Assembly: GCA_036346395.1 (NCBI GenBank)
Contig: CM070604.1
Span: forward strand, 6,495,904-6,559,903
Reading direction: 5' to 3'
Origin: Hsuehochloa calcarea
Taxonomy: Eukaryota > Streptophyta > Magnoliopsida > Poales > Poaceae
DNA length: 64,000 nt
Translations under genes and position numbers: made by a program
In this document: piece after piece, positions 48,817-61,260 of the stretch
Position numbering within the stretch: position 1 is the stretch's first letter
Layout of the letters: every line of letters begins with the position of its first letter
Notes under the pieces: model-generated
Told to the model about the DNA's origin: nothing
Seen by the model: the letters and a program-made list of their open reading frames with translations, nothing else
The model's database searches: none

Positions 48817-49080
48817 ATAATATTCGTGAACTCATTATTGACACTTGATCACAAAGATCGAGTACCCAAAGATAAATCCTGGAGATTAAATGAAATTAGG
48901 TGGATTGTACTTTTTTCCCATGACGAGTTTTCCTTAAGTTTATCAGCTAAGGTTTTTAATAAGGCAATTCGTGCAACGCAACATAACATATATCATGTAC
49001 TCTTTCTCCAAAAAATTTTCACTGGATTTTTATGGAGTTTTGACGAGGTTTGAACATGTCGGATGAGTACCCAAGGGGAG

Positions 49081-49317
49081 TGTTGGGAAACCTAGGCCTA
49101 GGCCAGGAGCCTGGGCCCATGGTGAGCTCCTCATCCCCTTCTAGTCTATATATAGAGGGTCCGCCTAATCATTGTACATACTTTTATTGAGAAGAGGAAT
49201 AAAGAAAGAGCTCCCCACATATCTTTGTGTCAATTTACTTTTCTGTATTTGTGCGATTCTACTTCCATCTACGAGGTGATCGGTCGTACTGAACTCGCCA
49301 ACGACGGTTTCTCAACA
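49081..49317 (+). mobile_element. 3' LTR (237 bp) of the decayed Copia element
   Basis: Preceded by the polypurine tract CCAAGGGGAG, starts TGTTGGGAAACC and ends GTTTCTCAACA. It carries a CTATATATAGAGGG TATA box. It is followed by AGAAT, pairing with AGAAC before the 5' LTR. Confidence 0.88.
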
Positions 49318-52300
49318 AGAATAAGTTGTTCATGAAGTTAGCGCCTAAATGAACATATCACCTCAAAAACATGCTTTGCTTGTACTCCTTTCACATAGAT
49401 TTTGTCGATAAAAAACCAATCGGGCAGTTGTCAGGACCGCGATCAGGGTTTTTCGTTTGTCGGGATCGGATCGTAGGATCATGATTATATCAGATTTTTT
49501 TAAATGTATATTTTGTATAAAAATGAATTATGTTTTCAAATATGCAAGTCTATAGTAAAAGTTTGAATATTTTGAATTTAATTTAGTAAATTTGGGTACA
49601 ATTGTTCTGGTTACATTCAATTAAGGTTGTTTTTTTAAACCTTATTTGATTATTTTTAAAATAAACTAATCATTTAAAACTACAATATATTAATGAAAAT
49701 ATCTTTTACCTTTCAACAACACTTAACCAACACAAACAAAGCAAAATAAACTATTAATACTTAGATTAGGAATATGTTATATCAAATTTTAAATACTGAT
49801 ATAGTTGGTTGCCAAGATGATGGTCCTACCCAATCCCGACCACGATCCTAACAATAATACCCGATTCAATGTGATCGTACCTTATGGACCACGTTTCTAT
49901 AAAATTCCGATCTATATACCCATCTATGTCATTTCAGCTCGCTCTGTAGGATGGTAGGATCCTTCGATCCCATGACACGTGTATCTTGTGATTATGATAA
50001 CCTCGGTCACAATTGTACTCTGTCCACCTCTCGGCCCAAGCCATAGGCCCGTAACTACTCGATGAAAATTATAAAGGAAACACACTTTTATCTGCCGGAT
50101 AGGTTGCTGGGGCTAAACGCTGGAAGAGTCAGCCCAAAATCTACGGGATCCATGCATCATCCCACCGCCCGAGCATGGGCGCGCGACGCAAACAAATCCC
50201 CGCCCTAAGGCCGCTCCTACTCCGCGCAAAGCGGCCCGTTCGCCTCACGCCTTCTCGACGCGACCTGTAGGGCGACATGTCACGAGCCCACGAGCGCCCG
50301 TTCAGATTGTGTGGCTCCGTAGTGGCAAACGTGGTGTCGTTCGCCCGTGCGCTCCACGAGCATTGGCCCAAGCGCCCACCAAAATCGTACTCGTTGGCTC
50401 GGCATATCCACCCAGATCACGCATCGCGTAATACGGCAAAGAATGACGATCTAGCTCGTCCACCCGCGTGTGCTCGTCTCACATCTCGTTCCACGCCACC
50501 TGCGGATGAGCCCTACGGGCCATATCTGGCAAGTGCGGATGCGCGCTCGTGCTGAAGCGGCCACCTGGCGTCACTCGCACCCTGCCCGTTGCTGTCAGGA
50601 CTTGTCTACCCTCCCTGGGCCTCAACTGGGCCAGGGCTTACGGTCCATGGGTTCACCACATGTGTGATAGCCTGATAGCCACGAGCCTATGAGAGGGGCA
50701 GCTGCTATCATTGACTTGTCTACAGGACGCGCGTCGGCACATGTTTAATAACATTTTCTACACTTGGTTACAGTGTTGAGATTAGCTGCACGGTCCGGTA
50801 AAGCGACGGAGAGCGCAACATCAAAGAATTGTCGAGGCAAGGTGACTCGCATCCTATTTCTTTAGGATTTGGAGAGTTGCGCGGCATGAATACTCATATG
50901 CTACTTCATTTTGACTATAGTAACTCAAGAGGCAAGCCAATTAAGAGAAGTTAATATAAAGTTACGAGCACTAAATTTTTATATACAGTAATAATCCATA
51001 GTTCTAAGAGGTTAGAGATAGTTGTGAAAGAGCGATAATCATTTGTACTCTTTTGATATTGTGCTTAAGGAATTTACAGTTATTTTCACCAAATCTTTCT
51101 CTCTCAATATGGTTGCTTTGTTGCCATTATTCTGGTTTTCTCTACCAAATTTATCTACTTCGTTTTTGATATCGTGTATGCTCATACTATATCTTATAAA
51201 TTTTGATCTGATTCTACTGCATATAAAAAAGAGCCATAGTATAACACCAACTATTCATTTGATCATGTGCATATGCGCCACCGACAAACTGATTCTGGCT
51301 TTGCATCCATCGGTGAGGAACAGAGTATATCCTCCTGTATCTGTCCATTTCGCTAAATTTTTTTTGTGATTCCTGTACTTTTTTCTCTCTCTTTTTTATA
51401 TGTAAGCGCCAAGGTAAAATTTTTATATGTAATTTGTAGCACCTTCTTTGCGATGGATAATCCGTACCACTTATCAATAGACTACCTAATCTTTTTATTT
51501 TTCGATCAGCATGATTGTTGAATGATATTGATAATCACGCAAAAGCTGTTTTGTGGAATCGTTGAATTGACTTAAAGGCATGTCATGAGTCACTAGTGTA
51601 TATATATTTGTGATTATCTTGGAATTTTTCTCATATCTTTTAATGAATTTTGTAATTTTTATCTTTCTTTTAAATTTCTTTTTTTTCTCTGAATGGTTCC
51701 TTCTTTTTCTGTTTTTATGTAATTTTTCTTATATTTTGTTAATTTTATTTAAAAAAATATGAATACTTTTTTAACTTCTGGAAACATTTCTAAGCAATTA
51801 TGCATCTTAACCTCATATTGTTCTCCCGCCGTAGGTCCGTCAGGATGAATCACTTCTACCGTCTGCGTTCGGTACATAGACTAGCGCTCCCATTGTTCAT
51901 CTACACTACATATCCGGGAGGTACGAGATTGTCAGTTTACGTCCAGAATATTTATTTCTACTAATATTATTTCGTCTTGCAGCCTTCAGTTGATCATGGG
52001 GGTCACGGCCAGTTCACGTCGACTGATGAGGAGGAACGGGCCTCCCAGCTCCTACTAGGGAGCAGTACACGCCGTCAAGGATTGGACCATGGCAGCCAGG
52101 GTTTGGAGGAGCGTACGTAGGGCAGAGATCCTTCGGGTGCGCTGTCCCACCGTACGATCAAGGCCACACAGCTCCTCTGGGTTGGCTGGCACCTCGTACC
52201 TCTAAGGCCAGAGCTCATCCGTACAACCGGAGTTGCAGGCATCGTACATTGGGGGTGGACAAATCGGGAGTGAATTTATGGAGTCTGTCATTCATGAATT

Positions 52301-54200
52301 CTTCGGAGGTGGCCCCCAGGTCGCATGCCTCATCAGAACGACATGTACGCTTACCAGACTCAGTCTACTGGTGTATCTCCGCCACTCAATAGTCTTCGTA
52401 CCCACTCCGATCCGACACACGCTCTTCGGACAGGTTCACGTATCCCACAGGACATGCTCGACGCAAAACATCCACACGCACGAGGAGGCAGCCGCAACGA
52501 GCAGATAGTAGTGGCTTAGACGAGTGAGCTATATTGTATCCCGTGTTATGCGATTATATTTTTGTATATTTGTATTCATATTTTGTTTTGCTATATTCGT
52601 ACGCATATTTTGGTTGTTATGTGTGTACTCCTGTGCCATATTCTATATCGACATCTCCAATGGAGTTGCAATGCATCTTTCTTCCATACATTCCAAGTCA
52701 CATGAAATTATGAAACTCTAATTTCCGAAACCTAAAATCCAATTTTTCGCAACTATATCCTAATTTTTTGAGACAATTCTAGAACACATATAAAATTTTC
52801 GAAACATTATACAATCAAGTCCATTGCATAAGGAGTCTCAAAATAAAATTCATAATTTTTGGAGCTCATTTTCTATATTTATAAATTCATACAAATAGTA
52901 CAGTTATATGAAATCGCGAGAACATTTTGAACAAATAAATTTTTGGCAAATTTATACAAGCAAATACACTGTGTCGGGAGGCTCCACATAAAATTTTATA
53001 ATTTTTGAAATCATTTGCTATATTTTAAAATTCCCACAAACAACGTCGAAACTCTAATCGACTTAAACCCTAATTTCAGCCTAAACCCTAATCCCGGGAC
53101 TCGTGTCGGGCGGCGGGCCGACACCGTAGGGTGGCCGTACGGCGGGAGGCGACGTGTCGGACGAGGAGGGCCAGCGGCACGATGATCGTGTGCCGGAGGG
53201 CTGTTTTTATAAAAGATTTTAGAGACTGTTATTCTTGTAACGGCAGACGTGGCTCTGCTGTTATACCTGCAACGGCAGACGATTTTCTTCCACAAATCCT
53301 TGCCTTTTCGGCCGCGTCCGCTGCACTCGGTCCGTCAGCCACCGCGGCCCGCGTGCCCGACCGCCGCGCGGCGCAAGAGCAGCTAGGCTTGCCTTCTTTT
53401 GCGTTCCGGCCGAGGCGCCGAGCTAGAAACCACGGTGGTGCCGAACCGCCGCGCCCTCTCATGGGCCCTGTGCTCGCCTGGGCTATAATGGGCTAGCAAT
53501 GTGGTGTGGGAGCCGTCGTTTCGGGCCGGCACGGCTAGCGCCCGAGGATTCGTACGTCCCCTGCCCGTGGCCAGGCCATCGGCCCTGAGCTGCCTGAGAG
53601 CCTTCGACCCGCGTCAGGCCCGCCAGCCAGCCACTTGGGCGCTTCGCATGACTGACGTGCCATGTCACCGCGTGCCTAACTTAATAGGAGTAACATCAAA
53701 GACGCGACCCTTTTTTTTTTTGTTACGCAACTCTTGATTTGTTGATCGCTGTGCTCATTTGCATTTTTAGTAGCGTGCCATGCGTCAGAATTTCCGCTCC
53801 GCTTGTCGGGACGAGTCCACGTACGCCTCTGTCAATACAGTCCCCAGGTTTCTTTACCTTTTTTTCTTTCTCGGAAAAAAAAAATACAGATTCCTCCCCA
53901 GGCGAGTCAAAGGTCAAAGCCCCAAACTCAAGCCCATCTAGAAAAGCTTGCTCAAGGCAAAGCCGCCACACGCCGGCCGGGCCCCCACCAAACGCAACAC
54001 GGCCACCCGCCGCGCCAACCTTCCCACCCTCCTCGCCGTCCATCCATAAATGATAAATCCATCAACGATCCATCCGAATTAATTCTGGTCCTAATCCTCT
54101 TTAAAAACTATAAGTGCAATTTGTTTCGTATTGTTATTAGGATTCGGGTTCTTGGTTTGAGCGTGTGATTATTTCGTAGTAGGATTCGGAGTCGGGAGTT
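49318..54200. other. Long intergenic stretch, no gene supported
   Basis: Mostly AT-rich, with GC-rich patches at 50,130-50,660, 51,990-52,510 and 53,040-54,020. The 51,990-52,510 patch reads as protein-like text in more than one plus frame (for example NSLRTHSDPTHALRTGSR to a stop at 52,519). It may be a transposon or gene remnant, but I recognise no family. A T-rich patch lies at 51,600-51,770. Confidence 0.4.
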
Positions 54201-54313
54201 GTAATTAAACCGGATCTACATAAGCTCTAGAGGGCTCACCGCGCGCCTCCATCCCACACGAAGGCCAAACACCAACGCGGCCGGCGCGCGCGCAAAGGAG
54301 AGTGCATATATAC

Positions 54314-56938
54314 ATGGCGACGACGACCGTGACAACGACGACGACGCGGCGCCACCACGGCGGCCAGTGCTGCGCGCACGCGGCCGAGGCGGACGGCGCC
54401 GAAATCGTCGCGCTGTCGCGGGCGAGGAAGGGCGGGGAGAGGGAGAGGCCGGTGGCGGTGGCGGGGAAGGAGGAGCCGCGGCTGGTGCGGTTCGAGGAGC
54501 TGCCGGACTACCTGAGGGACAACGAGTTCATCCGCGGGCATTACCGCTGCGAGTGGTCCGTCCGCGACGCGCTGCGCAGCGCCTTCGCCTGGCACAACGA
54601 GACGCTCAACGTCTGGACGTACGTCGCCGTCTCTTCTCTTGCCTCATGGCGACGAGGCTTCTCTGCTTTTGCCTCTGTTCTTTCTTGCCCGAGTCGGAGT
54701 TGCTTGATCCGAGCTCGTTTCGCTGACTGGAGGATTGATTCTGTTGTGTTCGCAGCCATCTGGTAGGGTTCTTCCTGTTCCTGGGGCTCGCCGTCGCCGG
54801 CGGGACGGAGAGGACGGCCGCCGCGGCGGGCGTCAATGTCGCTCGGGGATAATGACGTTTGTGGTGGCGTCAGCTAACGCATCGTGGGAGACCAACAATT
54901 CGGTAAGCAAAGAAATCTTCAAACGTTCCATTTCTTCCTCTCTTTTTTTTTCAACTTTCAATTCCTTGGTTCTACCCGAAAATTAGTTAGGTAAAGCATG
55001 AAAATGTATTGGTTGCATGTTCACATTTTGTTTTTCATTTTTCGTCATGGCGAGGTTAGCTAGCATATCATAAATCAGAGTATTTGTCCTGATTCCTGAA
55101 CTAATATTCCAAGATTTAAGGAGCTAGGAACATATACTATTCGAGTATTATGTTCCAACTGTGCAATTATTGGTGGCCACTTAGCCACTAACTAAGGAGA
55201 ATCTTCAAGCCTACCTGCCTCCAGTTCATCCCTGTTCATCAATAAACTACTAGTACTATAGACACACAGCGTGCGATTAACTGGCCCATATCATATCCCC
55301 ATTAGCTGTGTACATACTGCGCGCAAAACAAAACAACAGGTTACAAACAGCGGGACATGATCTGTATCGACAAAGAAAAATTAGGCTGACGAGACACTGA
55401 GCTGGAGGCCAGCTATATGCTGGTGTGGGGGGTGTTGGATTGGTGAGATTTTAAAACCAAGAGCAGGGCATGACACCTAGGTTATGGCCTGCTGGACAGT
55501 GGTTTTGTACTAGACAGCTTAATTGCGTTTCTGGTCGCATCTCTGTCTGATCAATCAAATAAACAGGCAATAAACCTGCCGAGTAATGAATTGATGCTCT
55601 TGGTCTAAAAAAAAATCAAATAAACAGGCAAGCAAACATTGCACTGTGCATTATTCTCAGTCCAGGATTGGTTCTCCCTGCTCCCACTGATAAAACTAGT
55701 TACTAACCGGCCGAGATTTTTTTTCCATGCTCAGAACCATTCATAAATTTAGTTTGTCTCTCTCTCTCTCTCACCTAATTGCCCTCTTGATCTGTTGCAA
55801 CCAACCAAATGGAACCAATCATGGCACTTCAAGCACCAGCTTGCAACCTTTGTCGTCTTCTAGACAAAACTTCTTACATGCAACGCTACAGGGATCGGAA
55901 AGTTTTCCATGTCCCAAACACACGGCCTTAACATTTGTTCCATATTGATCGCGGGTTGATCAAGTGCTAATATATTCTCCTATAGTACTCCCTTCAATTC
56001 AATTCAAAAAAACAATTCGTTTCAGAATAGATACAGTCAAGCTTTAGAAACTTTAATAGTCTGTCTTTTTCAATATTTATATTAGATACATAAAAATCAT
56101 ATATGTATATTTATCTAAAAAAGTACTTTCATAATATTGCAATTTTATTAAGTTTTGCAAATATATTACAATAGTAATTAGTAGTCAAAAGTTACATTTT
56201 TTAGACACATTAGTAATATAATACATTGTTGTGGTGCTAACCTGGGGATCCCTTCGATGTACGCAGAGCATGGTGAACCAGAACTTACCAGTCTTGGGCA
56301 GCAGCCATGAGGTGCCGAGGTGGCCGCGGACGGTGTTCCTGTTGGGCGCCATGGCCTGCCTGGCGGTGAGCGCGACGGCGCACCTCCTGGCGTGCCACTC
56401 GCGCCGCTTCAGCCGCCTCTTCTGGCAGCTCGACTACGCCGGCATCGCCGTCATGATCGTGGCCTCCTTCTTCCCGCCGGTCTACTACGCCTTCCTCGGC
56501 AGCGCCGCGGCGCGGCTCGTCTACCTGTCCGCGATCACCGCGCTCGGCGTGCTCGTGGTCGCCGCGCTGCTCGCGCCCGCGCGCTCGTCGCCGCGCCTCC
56601 GCCACCTCCGCGCCGGGCTGTTCGTTTCCATGGGGCTCTCCGGCGTCGTGCCGGCGCTGCACGCGCTGTGGCTCAACTGGGCCCACCCCCAGTGCTGCCT
56701 GGCGCTGTCGCTGGAGCTCGTCATGGGGCTCGTGTACGCGGCGGGGGCCGGGTTCTACGTCAGCCGCGTGCCGGAGAGGTGGCGGCCGGGCAAGTTCGAC
56801 TGCGTCGGGCACAGCCACCAGATCTTCCACGTGCTCGTGCTCGTCGGCGCGCTTACGCACTACGCCGCCACCGCGATCCTGATCAACTGGCGCGAGAAGG
56901 TGGCCGTCGCCGGCGGCGCGGCGTCGGCGCTGTTGTGA
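54314..56938 (+). CDS. HHP: ADIPOR/PAQR heptahelical transmembrane protein, frameshift in exon 2
   Basis: Exons 54314-54618, 54756-54902 and 56267-56938. Exon 1 gives a soluble N-terminus with LPDYLRDNEFIRGHYRCEWS and AWHNETLNVWT, the plant HHP signature. Exon 2 opens with the first membrane span (HLVGFFLFLGLAVAG). Exon 3 holds the remaining spans and the PAQR zinc-site residues: SATAHLLACHS, FWQLDYAG and HSHQIFHV. Plant HHPs are membrane receptor-like proteins tied to sugar, hormone and stress responses. In exon 2 the frame meets TAA at 54850-54852, while the conserved text MTFVVASANASWETNNS continues in another frame from 54852 to the donor. This needs a net one-base loss (or two-base gain) between 54757 and 54849. 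As read, the product would stop after about 133 residues. All splice sites are canonical. Either a recent lesion or a sequence error. Confidence 0.88.
55985..56225. mobile_element. Degenerate Stowaway-like MITE in HHP intron 2
   Basis: Starts AGTACTCCCTTCAATTC and continues with AT-rich text (ACTTTAATAGTC, CATAATATTGCAATTT) of the kind seen in grass Stowaway elements that begin CTCCCTCCGT. The right end is not well preserved. The call rests on resemblance only. Confidence 0.4.
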
Positions 56939-58240
56939 CTCTCATGTAATGTAGTAGGCTGCGCCATTGATTCATTGATTTATGTACGTAGTATAGATGA
57001 TTCTTCAGACTCGACAGATCAAGATTTTGTTCTTGGCATTCTCAGATGGATCTGCCAATCCTGTATGCCGAGTCTGTGCCATGTGCGAACTGTGCGAAAT
57101 GGCGTGAGCAGCAAATTGAGTTGCAAAGAAAACGTGAGCAGCTGAGCGCGGCAATCCCAAGTTTGGACTTCCCAAGATATGTCTCTCTCTCTACACTCGA
57201 TCGTCTCACGCACACGGAGGTACTGCATCGTATTCGTATGCAATCTAGAGTCTAGACCAAGGTATCGGCCCTGAAAAAAAAAGATTTGACACAGTCCAAC
57301 TCAACTTGATGGGCGTCTTTTGGGCCCATGGCTGCATTTGCTTGGTCTCTACACTCTGCAGCAATCGAATTTTATGACCAAATTACAATCCATTTCTACC
57401 CTCTGTTCCTACAAGCATTATGCTCTGTTGTAATGTAAGCACCAAGTAGCAAACAGAATACCAGATAGACGGATTCCACAGACTACGTATGCACGGAACT
57501 TTCTCTAATAACACACATTTTTTGTCAATCTCTTTCTGAGATGAACATCAATGTTATTTCTATTTCGGCAGTATATATCATTTGCAGTTTGTATCAAAAC
57601 AGAAATCAGCCAAAGCAATAGGTGAAATATCGAAGTTGCATTCTCCGAAGTCAGAACATAAGATTCATGTCCATTCCCAATCGGTCATCGATGACAGAAA
57701 GACAAACGCAAGCTTGAGACAGTGGATTCATTCAGTAATCAGTAAGTAAAAATCAAAGCAGAGTCGCTGCAATTTCTACCCTCTCTTTTCCTCTAAAAAA
57801 TGTGCTCTGCTCATTTTCATTTCATTTCCTTTTAGTACTGGAAGGAGACTGCTGTATCTAGTGGTGCATATAGGATTTGATCAATGTCTCGGGTTAAATT
57901 TTAATAGGCTAATATCTTAAAATTAACGTTAATTTCTATCCACACCAGGACATAACAAAAACTAAGCCACAAATGCTTCATTGACATGAAACTTTAGCAG
58001 GAAATGCTTCAACATAAAATATAATAAGAAAAACATGGTAAAACATAAATAATATAGCATCTTAGATATACAAATTGAGTACCGAAATAACAAAGATTTC
58101 ATCTATAACCAAGCCCACCATTTCTTCGTCAATAGTTGGACAAGTATCAGAATCTATAAAGACAATATAAAAATTAAATCAAACAGAGGTATGATTAAAT
58201 ACAAAAAATATGAAGTTTAGATTTGTAAGAACTTAACTTA
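56939..58240. other. 3' flank of HHP, no gene supported
   Basis: A 69-codon plus frame at 57,046-57,255 (MDLPILYAESVPCANCAKWR) has a Cys pair but no family I recognise and no splice context. Otherwise nothing. Confidence 0.4.
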
Positions 58241-59150
58241 CCACTAGCGTGAAATAGTTGTTTCTTACGTGATCTCATTCCTTGAAAACGCTCCAAAATC
58301 GTATCATATTTAATGATTGCAAATATGTCTCGCTCAATATAGCACATCATGCTACGATTCATCCATTCATCTTATTCCACAAATTAGTTTTAATAGTACT
58401 CATAGCTAAGAAGGCCCTTTCTATAGTTGTTGCAGACACTCGCAAAAACAAAGCCAATTCAATGAGATGATATAACAATGGGAAAACTGTGTGTCTGTCG
58501 GTCTGAATCATCTTAGCAGCAAGATTTTCAAGATCAGTATTTGTAAAATCTAGATCATCTCTCACATCAGCAATAAATATGCCTAGCTAGTCTATGCCTA
58601 GCTAGTCTCTAAAGACTACACGGTCATATTGGAAGAAGTCAACAGCACACATCATAGCAAGTTAAATTAATTTGTCTTCATCAAAGTTGGCAAAAGAATT
58701 CTTTGGATCAAGACAAGCAATGGATCTCAATAACTGAGTAGATCTTTTAGCAAAGCGATTATTCAACTCAACAATAATTTGGTCATGCACCATAATAAAT
58801 ATTTCATGATGAAAATGATCATAGTAAGTTACCATATGGCTGTCACAACCCCTTGAACGACCTCTAACCGGTATTTTCTCAAACATGTTTGGCACTAATA
58901 TATTATGGTGGAGACAAAAGGCCTTTGACTCTTCAAAAACTCATCCCAACCATAATTTCTTATTACCTCATTTGTCTTTAATGTGGTCCTAATCAACCCT
59001 ACAACACGAGCAATGCTTTGATCTTTCTTTTGCATGCATTGTGAAAGATCATTAGTCTTACCCATAATTTTGATTATAAGATGTATGATGAATACAAATT
59101 CAAAGCTTTTTATTTTTCCAACTGTAGGATCGATAACGACAATCAAGATA
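58240..59150 (-). pseudogene. hAT-family transposase, C-terminal part, broken
   Basis: The minus-strand frame at 58,359-58,565 carries FPLLYHLIELALFLRVSATT then IERAFLAMSTIKTNL, the hAT C-terminal dimerisation domain. It is followed toward 58,250 by CYIERDIFAIIKYD. Frames at 58,662-58,895 and 58,895-59,146 add middle segments (QSIARVVGLIRTTL). The type is the TTF/DUF4371-bearing, ZMYM-like hAT group common in plants. Frames are interrupted by stops. Confidence 0.8.
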
Positions 59151-59329
59151 GGGGTGAATGATTGTAATTCCTAGCGAAAGCTTCTTCTCCAATTTACTGT
59201 CTTTTGATTCTCACATAGCAATATCATATTCTTACGCATGCATGCACAACCACCAAAACTTGCTCTATATATATATACACCCTGAATCGGCAGATGCACA
59301 CTTGCTGCATATCTTTGATCACGCCCCTC

Positions 59330-59510
59330 ATCACAGCATGCATGCAAAAGCAAATCTGTCAACAACCATACTTCACATCAATAAACAAAGCACAAGCCTA
59401 ATGCCTTATCACAGTATGCATGCAAAAGCAAATCTGTCAACATCCAAGCTTCACGTCAATAAACAAAGCACAAATCTAATGCCTCATCACAGCATACACA
59501 CGTCGAACTA
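59330..59510. repeat. Tandem repeat, about 77 bp x 2.3
   Basis: A unit starting CATCACAGCATGCATGCAAA and containing TCAATAAACAAAGCACAA is repeated twice with a partial third copy. It lies in a stretch (about 59,160-60,140) that interrupts the hAT transposase text. Confidence 0.8.
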
Positions 59511-60149
59511 CTTTTGATGCCGCGTCAACGAACGAGACGTAGATCGATTTTTCTTGCCCTGAAAGAACTACCGCAGCCGCCAGCAGTTTTGTGTACCACT
59601 CCCGATGTCACGCGCCGTACCTGATAACCATGTAGTCTCCCAACCCTAATTACCTAGGTCCAATTACATGAGTTTAATTCATGAACTTGTAACTTAATTA
59701 CAAAATATTATATTTTAGACACTCTAAAATATGTCACGTGTCGTAGCCTCCGGACCGCACCTTCGTAGCTCTAACACGCATCATCTATCTTTAATCTCCA
59801 TGCGCTCCAACTCGAGCTCGACCGCCTCCTCCGGCATCCTCGACCCTATGGACCATGACTTCGCACCAAGTCATCTTCCGGTCATCATCGTAGACCACGA
59901 TCGCCTCCGAGATAACCTGCACATGCAAAGACCAAAGCAACATATTTTTCCGACACAATTTCTTCCCAACTTGACCGACATAAGTCCACACACCACAACA
60001 CACCTCAAATAATATATGTAAATAACATTATCAATTATTCATCAGTTAAATTAATTTAGACCTAGTCACATGATCTAACACCAACAAACCCGAAGCTATA
60101 GTTTTCTGTGTTGCATTAGTGACATCATCACTCAAGTTCTATAATACAT

Positions 60150-60760
60150 CTACGACTGAATCCCATATGAGAAGAAGACGACACAAAGTTTTATGATGTG
60201 AGCCCCAACGAGTATCGCCCGGCCTTGCAAGGTTAGTTTGTTGATTTTTCCTCTTCCTAGGAAAATTTCACCAGTCACTAATTTGTTCACAATTTTAGCA
60301 TGATGATCTTGGGCCAATTGATCTCTTCTGTTACAAAAAGCATTGACCTCGTTGACAATCATGGTGGTGTAGTTAAAAAAATTCAAGATAGAAGAACAAC
60401 ACTTGGCAACATAAACAACCACTAATTGCAACTGATTTGCATAATAATGGACATAGAAAGTATATAAATTTTCATCTAATATGCGTCTTTGCAACCCATG
60501 AAATTGTCTCTAATTTGTTCACAAGTTTAGACTAAGCTCAATCAAAAAAGAATGTTGATGCTACTAACCTCAAAACCACAACCATTTTCTCTTTGATGGA
60601 TGCATCTCGGGCCTCATCAACAAGTTCAACGAAGAAATATTTGGGCCCTCGAGCAATCCCTAATACACAATTGTCTCTGGTGGATAAAGAATGAAGGATC
60701 AGAACTAAACCTACAACAGTACTGGACACTTGAGCCATGCCCAAACCTCCCCAGTTGGTC
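60150..60760 (-). pseudogene. hAT-family transposase, N-terminal/catalytic part, broken
   Basis: 60,150-60,494 reads YANQLQLVVVYVAKCCSSIL, FFNYTTMIVNEVNAFCNRRD and KLVTGEIFLGRG, matching the hAT family phrase HQLQLVVV...FFNYVSMIV. 60,538-60,762 contains VELVDEARDASIKEKMVVVL, matching the DESRDVSIKEQM region where the family has a catalytic Asp. Together with 58,240-59,150 it is one transposase, split by about 1 kb of unrelated DNA. Confidence 0.78.
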
Positions 60761-60930
60761 ACGCAATGGTTGATTCAGTGGATAAACTTGCCACTTGAAG
60801 ATTCGACATGGGAAGACACTGACTTCATCAAAGGAACTTTTCCAAATTTCTATGCCAAAACCTTCCGAAGTTGGTTTCCAGTGAATGAACCTTCAGACAA
60901 GGTTCTTGCCAAGGAGGAGCATTGTCGGGA
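60745..60930 (+). pseudogene. Ty3/Gypsy chromodomain fragment
   Basis: The frame reads VTQWLIQWINLPLEDSTWED followed by TDFIKGTFPNF, the chromodomain at the C-terminus of chromovirus integrases (LIQW...STWED...FP). No other pol domain is adjacent, so it is an isolated fragment. Family members use this domain to target chromatin. Confidence 0.7.
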
Positions 60931-60983
60931 CTGTAGCTTCTCCAGGCTTCGGGCTGTAGAGGATCAGAGAAAAGAGAAGGGGG

Positions 60984-61260
60984 GCTACTACAAAAAGGTC
61001 TTCACAGACGGTTCAAAAACGTCATCACATACGGTTTTATGAGTCGCCGAGTTTATAAATCAGTAATAACATTAAATCATCACAGACGGTTTTTTAATCA
61101 TCTATGAAAAAAGCTATCACAGATGGTTCTGAACAGGAACCATCTGTGATAATTACTTATCACGGAAGGTTCCTGTTCAGAACCGTTTGTGATAGTCTAT
61201 TTTCACAGATGATTATGAACAAAACTGTCTGTGATAAGACTGTGATATTTTTTCTATTGA
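60984..61260. mobile_element. CACTA-like terminus with subterminal repeats
   Basis: Starts near CTACTACAAAAAGG, close to the CACTACAAGAAA end of CACTA (En/Spm) elements. It is followed by at least seven direct and inverted copies of TCACAGACGGTT-type words, including a long foldback at about 61,110-61,190 (GATGGTTCTGAACAGGAACC and its reverse). Such subterminal arrays bind CACTA transposases. The other end was not found. Confidence 0.55.

Noticed and set aside
56285..56949. 191- and 209-codon frames overlapping HHP exon 3
   Set aside because: Arg/Ala-rich shadows of the GC-rich conserved exon in other frames.
57046..57255. 69-codon frame with a Cys pair after HHP
   Set aside because: No splice or promoter context and no known family, so not called as a gene.
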